From JAICLL01 sp035252155 (GTDB lineage Bacteria > Planctomycetota > Planctomycetia > Pirellulales > JAICIG01), in contig DATFDL010000482.1 of NCBI GenBank assembly GCA_035252155.1, forward strand, positions 1-6,715: a stretch of 6,715 nt of DNA, written 5' to 3'. Positions 6,072-6,715 of the stretch are shown one piece after another. A model generated the notes under the pieces. It searched no databases and had not been told where the DNA came from. It saw nothing but the letters and a program-made list of their open reading frames with translations. Numbering within the stretch: the first letter of the stretch is position 1; each line of letters starts with the position of its first letter. Position numbers and translations under genes: made by a program.

Positions 6072-6632
6072 CTAGGGCGATTTCAGGATCTTCGAGACGT
6101 CCTCCAACAAGGAATCGACGCGCTTCTTCGTGAACTCTTTTTCACCGAAGGCGCGGTTCGCCTTGACCGACATGCCGCGATAGAAGAGCACGGTCAGCCC
6201 GGCATCGGGGTTCAGCCCGTAATTGGCCGGACCCTCTTCGTTCTCGACGGGCACGACGACCGGAATATTTTTGAGCTTCTGCTCGGCCACCAGTTGCTCG
6301 GCCTGGTCTTCGAGCTCGTCGCGGTCGTCGCCTAAGAGATTGACGAAAGCCTTGAGCTTTTCGTCGGAGTGGTTTTCGATGCTCTCATCCAACTTCTTGA
6401 CCAAACTGGCCAAGGCCGCGTCTGACTTTCGGGCGAAAATCATGACGACAGGACTACCGCCGTACTTTCAGCGATAGCAGAGCTGTTGACCCACGCGTAC
6501 GCCGTCGTCTTCAGCGCCGGCGCATTTGACCACTTGAAACGCTTCGACCGAATCGCCGACCTGCGGACCGCTTTTCAGCGCGCCCGCGGCCAGCGCCGTC
6601 GCAAGCAAGCCCACACAACTGAATTGCATCAT
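6072..6632 (-). CDS. Exported thioredoxin-like protein, probable selenoprotein with CxxU motif
   Basis: Read through one in-frame TGA, the gene encodes 186 residues ending at TAG (6072-6074). The ATG at 6630-6632 has AAGGAG (6640-6645) 7 nt upstream. Residues 1-20 are hydrophobic (MMQFSCVGLLATALAAGALK), a likely signal peptide although without a positive N-terminus. Next come VGDSVEAFQVVKCAGAEDDG and LCYR, then the TGA as codon 55, giving Cys52-Tyr-Arg-Sec55. After it the same frame runs KYGGSPVVMIFARKSD with no further stop. The rest alternates helices and strands (KNIPVVVPVEN, GLTVLFYRG), as in a thioredoxin fold. Function is inferred as periplasmic thiol or peroxide redox chemistry. The strands after the motif contain no other Cys, so the CxxU would be the redox centre. 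The alternative is a pseudogene or sequencing error. Confidence is high for the gene and moderate for selenocysteine. Confidence 0.7.
6423..6442 (-). promoter_or_regulatory. Candidate bacterial SECIS hairpin
   Basis: In the mRNA, UGAUUUUC-GCCC-GAAAGUCA forms an 8-bp stem (one G-U pair) with a tetraloop that begins with G. That G is 34 nt after the UGA, inside the 16-37 nt range reported for bacterial SECIS elements. A second hairpin, closer to the UGA (6444-6461), has arms GGCGGU and GUCGUC with three G-U pairs. Its AGUCCU loop has G in the second position, but only 14 nt from the UGA. Either could bind SelB; this is structural inference only. Confidence 0.4.
6468..6470 (-). other. In-frame TGA, proposed selenocysteine codon
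   Basis: TGA is codon 55 of the thioredoxin-like gene, three residues after Cys52, where a second Cys (TGC or TGT, one base away) would complete a CxxC pair. TGA is not generally reassigned here, since the MMPL gene ends with TGA and tryptophans are coded by TGG. Confidence 0.6.
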
Positions 6633-6715
6633 CGACTGGCTCCTTTTTTCCAAGTCAGCAGCCAGGCCACGCGCCCGGCTTTCCGCGCGTAGTCTACTCG
6701 CTGGCCAGCGGAAGA
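6633..6715 (-). promoter_or_regulatory. 5' region of the thioredoxin-like gene
   Basis: Beyond the AAGGAG ribosome site (6640-6645) this stretch holds an ACGCGC/GCGCGT inverted repeat (about 6669-6690) and a 12-bp palindrome CGCTGGCCAGCG (6699-6710). TAGACT near 6692-6697 is a weak -10 candidate; its -35 region would fall at or beyond the window edge. No upstream gene is visible. Confidence 0.3.

Noticed and set aside
6072..6443. Separate 123-residue protein starting at the ATG at 6443
   Set aside because: No ribosome site precedes that ATG, and the same frame is protein-like upstream through the TGA to a well-placed AAGGAG start; it is better read as the downstream part of one gene.
6468..6470. 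General reassignment of TGA to Trp or another amino acid
   Set aside because: The MMPL gene uses TGA as its stop, and tryptophans in the window are coded by TGG.

Overview
The window is GC-rich and bacterial. It most resembles a planctomycete of the Pirellula type. The support is a large secreted MBG-repeat/DUF4214 protein, dispersed REP-like hairpins and loosely packed, mostly monocistronic genes. The lineage call is inference from content; no marker gene is present.

Layout. (1) Positions 1-1592 (+) hold the 3' end of a large modular surface or secreted protein: tandem 83-residue MBG repeats, a PKD-like domain and a C-terminal DUF4214 region of four related units. (2) Positions 1593-2183 have no convincing gene. 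They carry a 79-bp paired-hairpin REP/BIME-like element, possible decayed coding sequence and a 24-bp perfect palindrome. (3) A PspA/IM30-family coiled-coil protein lies on the minus strand (2184-2933), behind a strong sigma70-type promoter at 2967-2995. (4) Divergent to it is a 61-residue hypothetical protein (3141-3326, +). (5) The next gap may encode a short minus-strand RNA: a TTGACA-type promoter leads into a hairpin followed by a T-tract. (6) A complete 12-TM RND/MMPL-family transporter (3560-5986, +) follows; its last codons and stop lie inside a REP-like hairpin. (7) Convergent to it, on the minus strand (6072-6632), is an exported thioredoxin-like protein interrupted by one in-frame TGA.

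The main discovery candidate is item 7. The TGA falls exactly where it turns Cys-Tyr-Arg-stop into Cys-x-x-Sec, and the same frame stays open for 131 more codons. There is a good ribosome site upstream, a T-tailed terminator downstream, and a hairpin after the TGA that fits the general form of a bacterial SECIS element. I read it as a likely selenoprotein with a CxxU redox motif that standard gene calling would split into two ORFs. A recent nonsense mutation or a sequencing error remains possible.

The genes do not form one operon. The PspA-like and MMPL proteins are both cell-envelope functions, but nothing in the sequence links them directly.
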